From contig DIYL01000047.1 of the NCBI GenBank assembly GCA_002428985.1, forward strand, positions 325,382-389,381: DNA of 64,000 nucleotides. The letters run 5' to 3'. Positions 1-8,547 of the stretch are shown piece by piece. Made by a program: the position numbers and the translations under genes. The notes beneath the pieces are model-generated. The model was not told the origin of the DNA. It ran no database searches and saw only the letters and a list, made by a program, of their open reading frames with translations. Every line of letters starts with the position of its first letter. Position 1 is the first letter of the stretch. The stretch comes from Anaerolineales bacterium UBA6055. Lineage in GTDB: Bacteria > Chloroflexota > Anaerolineae > Aggregatilineales > Phototrophicaceae.

Positions 1-1
1 A

Positions 2-202
2 GATGCGACTTTAGTGGGAGCCATGTTCTCTGAGACAACTGTCTTGCCGGATTCAAAATATGTTGGCGAAGACGAAAACGGTCACTGGATCTTCGACAAA
101 TACTGGACACCTGACACCGATATGTCCCGCTACACCGATCCCAACCACCCCGACTTCTGGCAACCCGATTGGGTGAAAGAGCGGGAAGATAATACAGAAT
201 AA
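2..202 (+). CDS. C-terminal end of an unknown protein (cut by window start)
   Basis: The frame is open from the first bases of the window to the TAA at 200-202, so this is most likely the last ~66 residues of a gene that begins outside. A GTG at 14 could start a 62-residue protein, but no Shine-Dalgarno site is visible because the upstream sequence is missing. The tail is hydrophilic, rich in Asp, Trp and Pro (for example DKYWTPDTD and HPDFWQPDW), with no membrane segment. I do not recognise the family. A hairpin follows directly, which fits the end of a transcription unit. Confidence 0.6.
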   Translation, partial: DATLVGAMFSETTVLPDSKYVGEDENGHWIFDKYWTPDTDMSRYTDPNHPDFWQPDWVKEREDNTE

Positions 203-208
203 CGTGTT

Positions 209-234
209 TGTCCGCCGAAAGTAATTCGCGGACA
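209..234 (+). terminator. Hairpin after the first gene, no U-run
   Basis: TGTCCGC (209-215) pairs perfectly with GCGGACA (228-234) around a 12-base loop, 7 bases after the stop codon. No T-tract follows, so it may be a weak terminator or an mRNA 3'-end stabilising hairpin. The rest of 235-459 is non-coding and shows no gene. Confidence 0.4.
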
Positions 235-459
235 ATGCAAGCATTATCCCTACAAACAAATACAGTGGACAATTTGTCGGTATGACACCTGTGTCGTCCG
301 CCGCTAGAATGATTACCCCTTAATATGGAAATAATGGCTTAAGTTTAAAATGGCGAGTCGCTTTAGCAGCCTTCCGGTATTTGTTAGCTGAGTGATTTTA
401 ATCCTCAGCGACAAGTGATGTATACTGGTAGATGTTAGACTAAGCATAAGGAACACGCT

Positions 460-1026
460 ATGGCGATCAACCGACAAGCGACCACAGCAGAAGAATTTGA
501 GACATTTATCAACCGACCAGAAAATGCTGAGAAGCTCTTCGAGTTAATTGGCGGGGAGATTATCGACGCTTCTTCAAATCCGTATGCATCATATATCGCC
601 TCGAAAATTCTCGGGTATCTGTTTATGTATTTGGTCACCAATGATATTGGTTGGACAACTACTGAAGCCGGGGGGTATGTCGTTGCCGGCGAAAAATATG
701 CACCTGATGTCGGATTTGTGACGTATGCCAAATAAAAGAAACCCACCAAACAAGGTTATAACATCAATCCACCCGACCTCGCAGTTGAGGTTGTTTCATC
801 CGAGAGCCGTGCTGAAAATGATAAACTGACGATTAAACTGGGCAATTATCTGTCGGTAGATACAATCGTATGGATTGTTCGACCCGAAAAAGGTTATATC
901 GAAGTTCATCAAGCTGGGCAGAAGGTACAGACCTATTGGCGCGATGATGTCATTACCGTGGATAATCTCTTACCCGGATTCAAGTTGCCTGTTGATAACG
1001 CGCTTGATGATCCTGACGAAGAATAA
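460..1026 (+). pseudogene. Uma2 family endonuclease-like gene interrupted by an in-frame TAA
   Basis: The reading frame encodes a Uma2 (DUF820, PD-(D/E)XK-like) protein of about 188 residues, but codon 92 (733-735) is TAA. Before it are the family's N-terminal part (LFELIGGEIIDAS) and the YAPDVGFV strand. After it the same frame continues without shift into the conserved core (PPDLAVEVVSSES, then KLGNYL and IVWIVRP) and ends at the TAA of 1024-1026. One C-to-T change (CAA to TAA) would explain the break. Uma2 proteins are abundant in Chloroflexota and Cyanobacteria and their role is poorly known. Either a fresh pseudogene or a sequencing error; translation of the two halves as separate proteins is unlikely because the second half has no good start. 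Confidence 0.8.
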
Positions 1027-1161
1027 CGGTCATGTAACACAGTCCCACCACACACAAGATGAGAAATTACACTATTTTTATACTTTTTGTGCAACCTTAA
1101 CCTGCAAGATTGATATTTTGCGCTATAACAAGGTTAGATAAAGAGATATAGGATATGACTT

Positions 1162-2631
1162 ATGACCAAACGTTTATGTGTAATACTTGCTGTTCTTATC
1201 ACAACCATTGCTCTGGGGATACCAACAACCGCGCAGAACGAATTGCGTCAGTGGGCGACCAGTGCAGAAGCCACATCAGAGTTCACCAGTACCGATTGGA
1301 GTGCAGACAGAGCCACAGGCCCACCAAATGCGATGTCTGTATGTGCCGATAGTGTCGATGCGTGGGCATCATTGGAAGTGACGGATAGCGAAACACTCAC
1401 CTTGTTTTACGATACACCCGTCCAACCAACACAAATTAACATCCATCAAAACTTTAACCCCGGCGCAATCACATCAGTTGAATTGATTCCAGCTGAGGGC
1501 GATTTCACTGTGCCTGTCGCTAACAGTGCTGGAACCGCAACCGAGTGCCCCGGTATATTTTCACTGGATATCGAAATTAACCTCGAAGTCATTGGCGTTG
1601 TCATCAACCTTGACCAGACAATCGTTGGTGATTGGAATGAAATTGATGCAGTCGAGCTTGTCGGGCTCACTGATGAAGAAGTCCCAGCAGGACCAGGTAG
1701 TAGTAGCCCCGGTGCAGGTTCCGGTGGTAACCGACCTGGCAATAACTCCGGTGATAGTGAGCCTGAACCTACTGCTGTCCCACCAGCCGATGATACTGAT
1801 GATGAAGAAGAAGCATACGTTGCACCAGACGGTCCATCGGGTATTGACATCACGTGCCCAAGCGGACTCGAAATCACAAATGGTGTCGAAGTTGCAGTTA
1901 TTCAAATGCGTAGCGGTTTTACATACACAGCAACCGCACTTGGCATTGACGGTTTCGATCCAGTGATTGCGATATTAGATGAATCAGGACGCGCGGCATT
2001 ATGTAATGATGACGCATCATCAGCGCGTAACTACAGTGCGGATTTGCCAACCACAGGCGCTATTGCACCAAGTAGCACCACTGCACAACAGACCTTCAAT
2101 AATAATCAATCGAACCTATCCAATGTCTCAGTTGTTGTTGGTGGTTATCAAGGTGCCGAAGGTGAATTCTTGATTGTGCTGGAAGGTATGGCATATACAC
2201 AATTTGATAATGCCGGTGACCCATTTGCGATGCAAATTACACCGGGTATGATTGCCTCTGGTGTTGACCCAACAGTCTATATGATTTCAGTTACCAACCG
2301 CTTTGATCCATATATATCAATGATTACTGCAGATTATGACAAATTGTTTGATGATAGTGGGAACCAAATCTGGTATTGTGATGATGCAGGTACGACGTTG
2401 TGTTATGGTGACTCGATAACGATGACAGGATCGTACGTCTCGCGCACGGCTGATCGCTTCTTGGGTGGTTTCGGGTTAGATGCGATGTTGACGCTCCCAA
2501 TTGGTCCGGGAGATGAATTTGCCTACCTAAACTTCTTGATGCATAGCTCGGGCAACCAAACCTATGGTGATTATCTAGTTGCCTTCCATATGGGCATTGG
2601 TAATCCAACCAATTTTGCGGGCGACGCATAA
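1162..2631 (+). CDS. Secreted protein: discoidin-like N-terminal domain, Pro/Gly/Asn linker, PPC-like C-terminal region
   Basis: A 489-residue exported protein. Residues 1-25 form a typical signal peptide ending at TTAQ/N. Residues ~28-170 look like a galactose-binding/F5-8 type fold: an RATGPPN motif, a WASLEV strand, a stretch predicting 'NPGAITSVEL', and DWNEIDAVELVG near the end. Residues ~175-220 are a flexible linker rich in Gly, Ser, Asn, Pro and acidic residues. The rest resembles repeated bacterial pre-peptidase C-terminal (PPC) modules, with Asp/Asn-rich loops such as LCNDDASSARNY and WYCDDAG. No catalytic domain is seen; it probably binds carbohydrate or surface partners. AGGA lies 8 bases before the ATG at 1162. 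A strong terminator follows. Confidence 0.8.
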   Translation: MTKRLCVILAVLITTIALGIPTTAQNELRQWATSAEATSEFTSTDWSADRATGPPNAMSVCADSVDAWASLEVTDSETLTLFYDTPVQPTQINIHQNFNPGAITSVELIPAEGDFTVPVANSAGTATECPGIFSLDIEINLEVIGVVINLDQTIVGDWNEIDAVELVGLTDEEVPAGPGSSSPGAGSGGNRPGNNSGDSEPEPTAVPPADDTDDEEEAYVAPDGPSGIDITCPSGLEITNGVEVAVIQMRSGFTYTATALGIDGFDPVIAILDESGRAALCNDDASSARNYSADLPTTGAIAPSSTTAQQTFNNNQSNLSNVSVVVGGYQGAEGEFLIVLEGMAYTQFDNAGDPFAMQITPGMIASGVDPTVYMISVTNRFDPYISMITADYDKLFDDSGNQIWYCDDAGTTLCYGDSITMTGSYVSRTADRFLGGFGLDAMLTLPIGPGDEFAYLNFLMHSSGNQTYGDYLVAFHMGIGNPTNFAGDA

Positions 2632-2653
2632 TTAAGATATGAAGTAATAACTG

Positions 2654-2680
2654 AGGGCGGGAGATCATCTCGCCCTTTTT
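2654..2680 (+). terminator. Rho-independent terminator of the secreted protein gene
   Basis: AGGGCGGGA (2654-2662) pairs over nine positions, one of them G-U, with TCTCGCCCT (2668-2676) around loop GATCA, followed by a T-run to 2680. The stem sequence recurs at other gene ends in the window. Confidence 0.9.
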
Positions 2681-2766
2681 GATTTGTCTCATCGACTACT
2701 TACACTATCCCGCCTCTGCCTCTCGTATACTCAGTATTGAACAATGAGACAAGAGAGGCAACAACG

Positions 2767-3426
2767 ATGACCCAACAACCCGATCCCCAGAAAATTCGTG
2801 CAAAAATTAACCAACAATGGCAAGATGGCGACTTCACAGGCTGGTTCGAGACGCTCTATTCAGGCGCACAACAAAATCCCGATATTGTCCCGTGGGCACA
2901 CGCCAGTGTACATCCACTGTTTACCGATTGGTTAGAACAGAATCCATTAGACGGCACGGGTAAACGCGCCCTTGTGTTGGGGAGTGGGCTTGGCGACGAT
3001 GCAAACAAATTGGCTGACCTCGGTTTTGATGTGACAGCATTTGACATCTCTGAAAGTGCGATTGCATGGTCGAAGCAACGCTTCCCTGACACATCAGTGA
3101 ATTATCAAGTTGCGGATTTATTCAACTTACCGACAGCATGGCACGGACAATTTGATTTTGTGTTGGAAATATTTACTGTGCAATCTTTACCGTTGTCGCT
3201 CCGTGATGATGCCCTCAAAGCGATACCCCCGTTATTAAACACAGGCGGACAGTTGCTATTTATTTGCCTTGGACGAGAGCATGAAGACACCCCACAAGGA
3301 CCGCCGTGGGCAATCTCCCGCGAGGAATTAAAGCAACTCGAAACTGATGGGCTACATATTCAAAACGCTGAGGATTTTTTGCAAAACAATACATCGCGCC
3401 GTTTTCGGATTGTTTATAGAAAGTAG
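2767..3426 (+). CDS. Class I SAM-dependent methyltransferase (thiopurine-methyltransferase-like)
   Basis: A 219-residue Rossmann-fold methyltransferase. The SAM-binding motif I is VLGSGLGDDA (about residues 77-86), followed by the acidic motif II in VTAFDISE and motif III in VNYQVADLFNLP. The WFETLYSG and VPWAH segments near the N-terminus resemble the TPMT/small-molecule methyltransferase group, so a small-molecule substrate is likely, but which one cannot be told. I chose the ATG at 2767, preceded by GAGAGG at 7 bases; an upstream TTG at 2737 has no ribosome-binding site. Monocistronic, between a terminator and a 127-base gap. Confidence 0.85.
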   Translation: MTQQPDPQKIRAKINQQWQDGDFTGWFETLYSGAQQNPDIVPWAHASVHPLFTDWLEQNPLDGTGKRALVLGSGLGDDANKLADLGFDVTAFDISESAIAWSKQRFPDTSVNYQVADLFNLPTAWHGQFDFVLEIFTVQSLPLSLRDDALKAIPPLLNTGGQLLFICLGREHEDTPQGPPWAISREELKQLETDGLHIQNAEDFLQNNTSRRFRIVYRK

Positions 3427-3553
3427 ACATACAACCTTTATAACTTTTGTAGCAGCCTAAACAAAATTACGATAATTTGTGTTGATCTCGCAACTACATG
3501 TCAGATTTCTCGTAACCTGATTAGCGAAAGAATAATCATCAGAGGAGAGTAAG

Positions 3554-4255
3554 TTGACTGAAGTTTTGAAGTACACACAAGAGAACAATCTGTTAAAGTG
3601 GGGTGGTATTTCTGGTATTGCTGGAAGCACCATCTTTATTATTGTTTTCATTATTGTAGGTGTTTTTGTCGGAGCAGACCCAATAGAACTTGATGATTGG
3701 GTAACACGCTTTCCAGAAATTCTGACTGCACGCGTTTTTGAAAATGGGTTGTATCTTTTATCACTCATCTTGTGGATACCCACGTACCTCGCAATCTTCC
3801 ATGTGTTAAACAAAAAAGCACTTGCACCTGCGCTTTTCGGCACAGCGTTAGGGATCATTGGGTTAGTTATCATGGCAACTGGAGCTTTACCGCATATTGC
3901 TACGATTCCACTATCAGATATATATCACGCATCAGGAGCTACACCTGCCGACCGTGCATCTATTGCTCTCATGTGGCAAGCAACATGGGGCGTATTTGAT
4001 GCAATTCTCATTGCTGGGCTCATGTTTACACCACTTGCTTTTCTATGTCTCGGTGCGAGCATGGCAAATCATGACATGTTTAGTAAACGTGCTAGCTGGT
4101 TGACTGTTATTCTTGGTGTTGCTGGATTAGGCGCGATTGGGATTAGCCTAGTTAACCCAGCATCACCATCAGCAGCGATTGTCGTTTTTGGACTTATCAT
4201 CTTCCATGCTGCTATGAGCATGAAACTGATCCGTATCTCCGCATCTAATTCTTAA
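3554..4255 (+). CDS. DUF4386-like six-helix membrane protein
   Basis: A 233-residue integral membrane protein with about six hydrophobic segments (residues ~18-40, 68-85, 95-115, 145-165, 177-197, 205-222). The layout and the motif-poor sequence, with a conserved loop between helices 1 and 2, resemble the DUF4386 family, whose function is unknown. TTG at 3554 is the start: GAGGAGAG sits 4-11 bases upstream and no alternative ATG exists near the first helix. No partner gene is linked to it. Confidence 0.75.
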   Translation: MTEVLKYTQENNLLKWGGISGIAGSTIFIIVFIIVGVFVGADPIELDDWVTRFPEILTARVFENGLYLLSLILWIPTYLAIFHVLNKKALAPALFGTALGIIGLVIMATGALPHIATIPLSDIYHASGATPADRASIALMWQATWGVFDAILIAGLMFTPLAFLCLGASMANHDMFSKRASWLTVILGVAGLGAIGISLVNPASPSAAIVVFGLIIFHAAMSMKLIRISASNS

Positions 4256-4264
4256 ACCCTACTA

Positions 4265-4308
4265 CTGTGGCGTCACCTTAGAGTTGGTTACTATGGATGA
4301 TGCCACAG
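4265..4308 (+). terminator. Long-loop hairpin after the DUF4386-like gene
   Basis: CTGTGGCGTC (4265-4274) pairs with GATGCCACAG (4299-4308), ten pairs with one G-U, nine bases after the stop codon. No T-run follows; a terminator role is inferred from position only. Confidence 0.4.
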
Positions 4309-4458
4309 GTAATATAAGCTGACGGGATTCCACTTAAACAAACAAATCGCTGTAGAACTGTTACATCATTTTCGCACTATCTATCGAAATAAGATGCGGG
4401 TGGCAACACATTTGATTAGGGAAAGTTTAAATATACAAAAAGGAGATTAACAGACTCA

Positions 4459-4488
4459 TTAGCACATTTAATGCCTCACCAGTATAAT
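4459..4488 (+). promoter_or_regulatory. Probable sigma-70 type promoter for the 5'-nucleotidase gene
   Basis: A perfect TATAAT lies at 4483-4488, with TTAGCA (4 of 6 matches to TTGACA) 18 bases upstream. The predicted transcript would have a leader of about 45 bases ending in the GGAGGA ribosome-binding site. Confidence 0.45.
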
Positions 4489-4539
4489 ACATTTAGTAAT
4501 AAATAAACTTGAATTACATTTGTTCAATTGGAGGAACAT

Positions 4540-6135
4540 ATGACCCGTAAGTTAATGTTTGTTTTTGCATTATTGCTTTTGATCGTCGGCATTGTCGGCG
4601 CACAAGATGAAGAACCTTATACGCTTACAATCATGCATACAAACGATGTCCACGCTCATCACGAACCACAGGGTGATGGTAACGGTGGGGCTGCTATTTT
4701 GGCATCAGTTGTCAACCAAATTCGTGAAGCAGGTGGCAACCAACTATTACTAGACGCTGGCGATCGCTTCACTGGTACGCTCTTCCACGTACAACACCGT
4801 GGTCAAGACAGTGTAGAAATCATGAACGCACTCGGTTACGATGCGATGACCCTCGGTAACCACGAATTCAACGATGGTAGCGAAATCCTCGGTGCATTCA
4901 TCGAAGGTTTGGACATGCCAGTTGTGACCACAAATGTTGACTTCAGCGAAGACCCAATCTTGGCTGACCTTGTTGCACCATCGGTTATCCTCGAAGTGGG
5001 TGGTGAACAAATCGGTATCATCGGTCTTGTTGCTCCAGAAACCGAAGTCCTCTCAAAACCATCCGATGCATTGGTTTTCGATTATGACGTAATTGGTTCA
5101 ACCCAAGCGCAAGTTGATGCACTTTCTGCAGAAGGTGTTGATAAAATTATCCTGCTCTCCCACGTCGGTTATTCAGTCGATGTCGAAATTGCACAAGGTG
5201 TTAGCGGTGTAGACATCGTTGTTGGTGGTCACAGCCACACCTTAATCAGCAACCAATATGCTGGTGCCGCAGGTGAATACCCAGTTGTGCTCGAAAGCGC
5301 AAGCGGTGAACCTGTATTGGTTGTACAAGCTGGCGAAAAAACCATCTACCTCGGTCTTCTCGAAGTTGAATTTGATGCAGACGGCCTCGTGAGCGATTGG
5401 GATGGTGACACCATTCTTTTGAGCCAATACATCACACCAGACCCAGAAATGAGCGAAATTGTCGCGACATTGACCGAACCAATTGACGCACTCCGCGCAC
5501 AACCTGTTGGTGAAACCAGCGTTGAACTCACGGGTACAAACCCACGTCTCTGCCGTATCGAAGAATGTAACCTCGGTAACTTGATTGCAGATGCTGTACT
5601 TGTTGAAACTGGCGTAGATGTTGTCTTCCAAAATGGTGGTGGTATCCGTGCAGACATCGATATGGGCGAAGTCACCTTGGGAGAAGTCTTGACTGTATTG
5701 CCATTCGGCAACCTTGTTTCTACTTTCGAAATGACAGGTGCAGACATTGTTGCATCCCTCGAAAATGGTGTAAGCCGCATCGAACTTGATGATGACAATA
5801 ATCCGATTGTAGACGGTGCATCCGGTCGTTTTGCACAGGTCGCAGGTATGCGTTATACCTTCGATGCAACTCAAGAAGTTGGTAGCCGGATCGTCAGCGT
5901 AGAAGTTTGGGTAGATGGCGAATATGTAGAAATCGACCCAGATGCAACCTACAGCGTCGCAACCAACGACTTCATGCGTAGTGGCGGTGACGGTTACGAA
6001 ATCTTCGCAACCAACGCAGTCAACCCATATGACCAAGGTCGTCCATTGGATCAAGTTGTTGCAGATTACATCGGCGCAAACAGCCCAGTTGCTCCTGAAA
6101 TTGAAGGTCGCATCACACACCAACCGGGTGAATAA
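4540..6135 (+). CDS. Secreted bifunctional metallophosphatase / 5'-nucleotidase (UshA family)
   Basis: A 531-residue exported enzyme that hydrolyses nucleoside 5'-phosphates outside the membrane, most likely for phosphate and nucleoside scavenging. Signal peptide at residues 1-21. The N-terminal metallophosphatase domain carries the two-metal ligands: MHTNDVH (D36, H38), LDAGD (D72), LGNHEFN (N107, H108), LLSHVG (H208) and GGHSH (H231, H233). The 5_nucleotid_C domain has FQNGGGIRADI (about 362) and the substrate loop NDFMRSGGDGYEIF (about 475). No sortase motif or anchor is seen. ATG at 4540 has GGAGGA 4 bases upstream; the frame extends to a TTG at 4528 that overlaps that site. Single gene with its own terminator. 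Confidence 0.93.
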   Translation: MTRKLMFVFALLLLIVGIVGAQDEEPYTLTIMHTNDVHAHHEPQGDGNGGAAILASVVNQIREAGGNQLLLDAGDRFTGTLFHVQHRGQDSVEIMNALGYDAMTLGNHEFNDGSEILGAFIEGLDMPVVTTNVDFSEDPILADLVAPSVILEVGGEQIGIIGLVAPETEVLSKPSDALVFDYDVIGSTQAQVDALSAEGVDKIILLSHVGYSVDVEIAQGVSGVDIVVGGHSHTLISNQYAGAAGEYPVVLESASGEPVLVVQAGEKTIYLGLLEVEFDADGLVSDWDGDTILLSQYITPDPEMSEIVATLTEPIDALRAQPVGETSVELTGTNPRLCRIEECNLGNLIADAVLVETGVDVVFQNGGGIRADIDMGEVTLGEVLTVLPFGNLVSTFEMTGADIVASLENGVSRIELDDDNNPIVDGASGRFAQVAGMRYTFDATQEVGSRIVSVEVWVDGEYVEIDPDATYSVATNDFMRSGGDGYEIFATNAVNPYDQGRPLDQVVADYIGANSPVAPEIEGRITHQPGE

Positions 6136-6167
6136 GTCGATCTGACTTAATCTATAAAATTGCAAAG

Positions 6168-6198
6168 ACCGTTAGCATAAGCTAGCGGTTTTTGTTTT
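6168..6198 (+). terminator. Rho-independent terminator of the 5'-nucleotidase gene
   Basis: ACCGTTAGC (6168-6176) pairs with GCTAGCGGT (6181-6189) around ATAA, with one G-U pair, followed by a T-rich tract. Confidence 0.9.
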
Positions 6199-6218
6199 CT
6201 ATAGACTACGAACATCAA

Positions 6219-6247
6219 TTGCTTTTGTTAGTCTTTCCATGTATATT
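6219..6247 (+). promoter_or_regulatory. Probable promoter of the FHA / sigma factor operon
   Basis: TTGCTT (6219-6224), a 17-base spacer and TATATT (6242-6247). Transcription would begin near 6254, downstream of the first possible start (6239) of the long reading frame, which supports the GTG start at 6341. Confidence 0.5.
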
Positions 6248-6340
6248 AGCAATAGAAGATGTTGTAGTTTTGTAACACAGCCCATCATCCAACAACAATT
6301 ATGTCTTTATGTTTTAAATGACCCACTGGGGAGGTCTAAG

Positions 6341-6850
6341 GTGATAAAATGTGCGACATGTGGTCGCCTCAATCATGATACAGAACAAATTTGTGTATAT
6401 TGTGGTGCTCCTCTAATTGATGTACTGAAACATAATGCTACACGTGCGGTCGGCGATACCGACTATGAAGAAGGTGTTCCTAAGTGGGGGTCTGCTCGCT
6501 TTAACTTTAACATGACGCTTGTCATCCATGCTGTGGAAACACGCAAAAGTTTCGTCCTCGATGCGGATGATGAAGATACGGAAGAAATTGTACTCGGACG
6601 TACCGATCCAGATACAGGTGACGCACCAACCATTGACCTCACCGAAGCAGGTGCAGTCGATAAAGGTGTCTCGCGCAAGCATGCTACAATCGTTCAACGT
6701 GATGGCGCATTGCATATTGTTGATAATGAGAGTGCCAACGGAACTTATTTAAACGGTCAGAAGCTAGTTGCTCACCAACCCCGTGTTTTACGTGATGGTG
6801 ATGATGTGCGACTCGGTCACCTCGTTTTGCGGGTGAATTTTTCACAGTAA
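6341..6850 (+). CDS. Zinc-ribbon / FHA domain protein
   Basis: A 169-residue cytoplasmic protein. Residues 4-24 form a four-cysteine zinc ribbon (CATC then CVYC). Residues ~80-169 form a forkhead-associated domain with the phosphothreonine-binding signatures LGRTDP (about 85), VSRKHA (110-115) and SANGTYLNG (about 131-139). FHA domains read phosphothreonine, so a Ser/Thr kinase partner is expected; one is encoded at 61222 but is not linked. GTG at 6341 has GGGGAGG just upstream. An ECF sigma gene follows after 49 bases, so the FHA protein may control or be co-expressed with that sigma factor (inference). Its C-terminal half resembles the FHA protein at 13933. Confidence 0.88.
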   Translation: MIKCATCGRLNHDTEQICVYCGAPLIDVLKHNATRAVGDTDYEEGVPKWGSARFNFNMTLVIHAVETRKSFVLDADDEDTEEIVLGRTDPDTGDAPTIDLTEAGAVDKGVSRKHATIVQRDGALHIVDNESANGTYLNGQKLVAHQPRVLRDGDDVRLGHLVLRVNFSQ

Positions 6851-6899
6851 TCGGTTAATATAGGTATCTGTTGTCGAATACACCCAAACGAAAGCCATT

Positions 6900-7553
6900 A
6901 TGACTGATCGTACCAATGAACAATGGATTGAAGAACTCCGTAGTGATGATATAACGGTACAAACACCTGCACTGGAAGATTTGCGTAAACGTCTCCAGCG
7001 CAGTATCTACTTTTATTTGAGCCAAGATCGAAGCGATTTGCGTGGTCTGGCAACCCAAGAATTACAGCAAATGGCACAAGACCTCGCACAAGATGCGACC
7101 TTACGTGTGATTGATAATATTGATAGTTTTCGTGGCGAGAGTCGATTTACGACATGGGCAAATAAAATTGCAATTCGTCTTGCCATCAGCGACTTACGGC
7201 GTGCCCGCTACAAGGATTTTAGCCTTGATGAGTTGACAGCTGGTGGTGAATTGTTGCCTTCTTCAAGTCGTTTGAATTCCCCCAACGAACCAACACCAGA
7301 AAAAGTTGCTGAACGTGACGATGTCATGGAAAAGATTGAGCTAGCGTTTAAAGAAGCGCTGACCGAACGGCAGTATCAGGCACTCGTTGCTGTTGCACTG
7401 CGCGGTGTGCCAATGGACATTGTCGCAGAACGCATGGGCACTAATCGTAATGCCTTATACAAACTGATTCATGATGCCCGGCGTAAGCTTAAAACACATC
7501 TAGAATCACAAGGTATTTCAACGGATTACATGATGAACCTTTTCCAAAATTAG
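6900..7553 (+). CDS. ECF-type RNA polymerase sigma factor
   Basis: A 217-residue sigma-70 family factor with regions 2 and 4 only. Region 2 ends with the RGESRFTTWANKIA signature (about residues 79-92) that binds the -10 element and core polymerase. Region 4 (about 150-200) has an LTERQYQALVAVALRG helix and the recognition helix region GTNRNALYKLIHDARRKLK. No linked anti-sigma factor is present; instead the upstream gene is an FHA protein and the downstream one a small conserved protein. Control by phosphorylation through the FHA partner is possible but unproven. Second gene of a three-gene operon. Confidence 0.92.
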   Translation: MTDRTNEQWIEELRSDDITVQTPALEDLRKRLQRSIYFYLSQDRSDLRGLATQELQQMAQDLAQDATLRVIDNIDSFRGESRFTTWANKIAIRLAISDLRRARYKDFSLDELTAGGELLPSSSRLNSPNEPTPEKVAERDDVMEKIELAFKEALTERQYQALVAVALRGVPMDIVAERMGTNRNALYKLIHDARRKLKTHLESQGISTDYMMNLFQN

Positions 7554-7589
7554 GGTTATCCGCCTCAATCATAAGTTGAAAGATATGCC

Positions 7590-7832
7590 ATGCCTCAAAA
7601 CAAACCCAATCGTCTTGATGAGGATCAATTTGATTATCAGGTAACCAAAGACAGCAAAGTGTTGATCTATTGGCATAACAAACACATCAAGACACTATCT
7701 GGCAAACATGCTCAAAAATTCCTAAGACAAATTGACGGACTAGATGGAGCGGATGAACAATTGGTTTTGGCACGGGTTACCGGTAACTTCAAACGTGGCA
7801 ACGAACGCAACGGCAAACAAAAACGGCGTTAA
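7590..7832 (+). CDS. Small conserved hypothetical protein (80 residues)
   Basis: A basic 80-residue protein with the pattern FDYQVTKDSKVLIYW, then KHAQKFL and VTGNFKRGNE. I recall this pattern from small conserved proteins in many bacteria, where no function is established. The C-terminus is strongly basic (KQKRR), so nucleic-acid contact is possible. It starts 36 bases after the sigma factor gene and is probably in the same operon. Confidence 0.75.
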   Translation: MPQNKPNRLDEDQFDYQVTKDSKVLIYWHNKHIKTLSGKHAQKFLRQIDGLDGADEQLVLARVTGNFKRGNERNGKQKRR

Positions 7833-7908
7833 AGTGTGACAACTAATTATTATCACTGAGTGCGTGATTAGCAGTCATACCACATGACCTTTTCAGACAC
7901 TGTCAAAT

Positions 7909-7937
7909 TTGAAAAGTGTTGTCAAACGCGCTATATT
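7909..7937 (+). promoter_or_regulatory. Probable promoter of the DICT-domain gene
   Basis: TTGAAA (7909-7914), a 17-base spacer and TATATT (7932-7937). Transcription would start near 7944, only a few bases before the ATG at 7947, which argues for the downstream start at 8001. Confidence 0.5.
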
Positions 7938-8000
7938 CAATAAGCTATGGAGGGAAAATATAGCTTATTCGTACGAAAAATCCACGAGAGATGTCAACTT

Positions 8001-8507
8001 ATGCAAAACCCAACTCCCCAATTTTCCGTCTATAATATGTTTTTGAATCAGGGACATGTCCTTGATATTTTCTCAGAAAAACGCCGTATGCTGGCTTTAT
8101 GGTGTGCCAACATTGAAAAGACTATTGTTCAAGAACAGCTCAAAACAACACATGTATTTGCCTGTTTCCAACAACTCGAATTTTTTCTGCCAGTTCTTGA
8201 TCGTTATACAAAGTTGGATCAATATGTCGAGAATATTTGGGTGTTTGGTACCCCATCGCAGACCAAAGAGATGCCACAAATTGACCATGTGACTTATGTG
8301 GAGCTGGATGAAGCAGATGTACTGACACAAGAGTGGTTTTTGGTTGTCAATCATCCTCAGTATTCTCGGGCTTTATCAGCTTTAGAAACAACCACATCGG
8401 GGACGCCACATAAAGACCGCACCTATAAAGGTATTCTATCGAGTGATCCTAACGTGATTTCACCAGTTTACGAAAAGCTCGTCGAAGAATTTGTTGCAAT
8501 AAAATAA
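8001..8507 (+). CDS. Stand-alone DICT sensory domain protein
   Basis: About 168 residues, almost all of it a DICT domain (named from diguanylate cyclases and two-component systems): TTHVFACFQQLEFFLPVLDRY, a central VWVFGTP strand, an acidic VELDEADVL turn, EWFLVVNHP, and the closing segment YKGILSSDP. DICT domains sit next to output domains in other proteins and are thought to sense light or a small ligand. Here no output domain is fused, so it may act as a separate sensor subunit. ATG at 8001 has GAGAG about 10 bases upstream; the in-frame ATG at 7947 falls almost on the predicted transcription start. Confidence 0.75.
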   Translation: MQNPTPQFSVYNMFLNQGHVLDIFSEKRRMLALWCANIEKTIVQEQLKTTHVFACFQQLEFFLPVLDRYTKLDQYVENIWVFGTPSQTKEMPQIDHVTYVELDEADVLTQEWFLVVNHPQYSRALSALETTTSGTPHKDRTYKGILSSDPNVISPVYEKLVEEFVAIK

Positions 8508-8547
8508 GATAGAATGACGCGTTGTCGTTATTGATCTAGTTGCGTTT

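Noticed and set aside
875..1141. An 88-codon plus-strand frame overlapping the Uma2 remnant
   Set aside because: Overlaps the conserved Uma2 core in another frame and reads as non-protein sequence after 1026.
5242..6165. A 307-codon minus-strand frame inside the 5'-nucleotidase gene
   Set aside because: It is the antisense of a strongly supported gene, has unusual Cys/Phe-rich composition, no ribosome-binding site and no family pattern.
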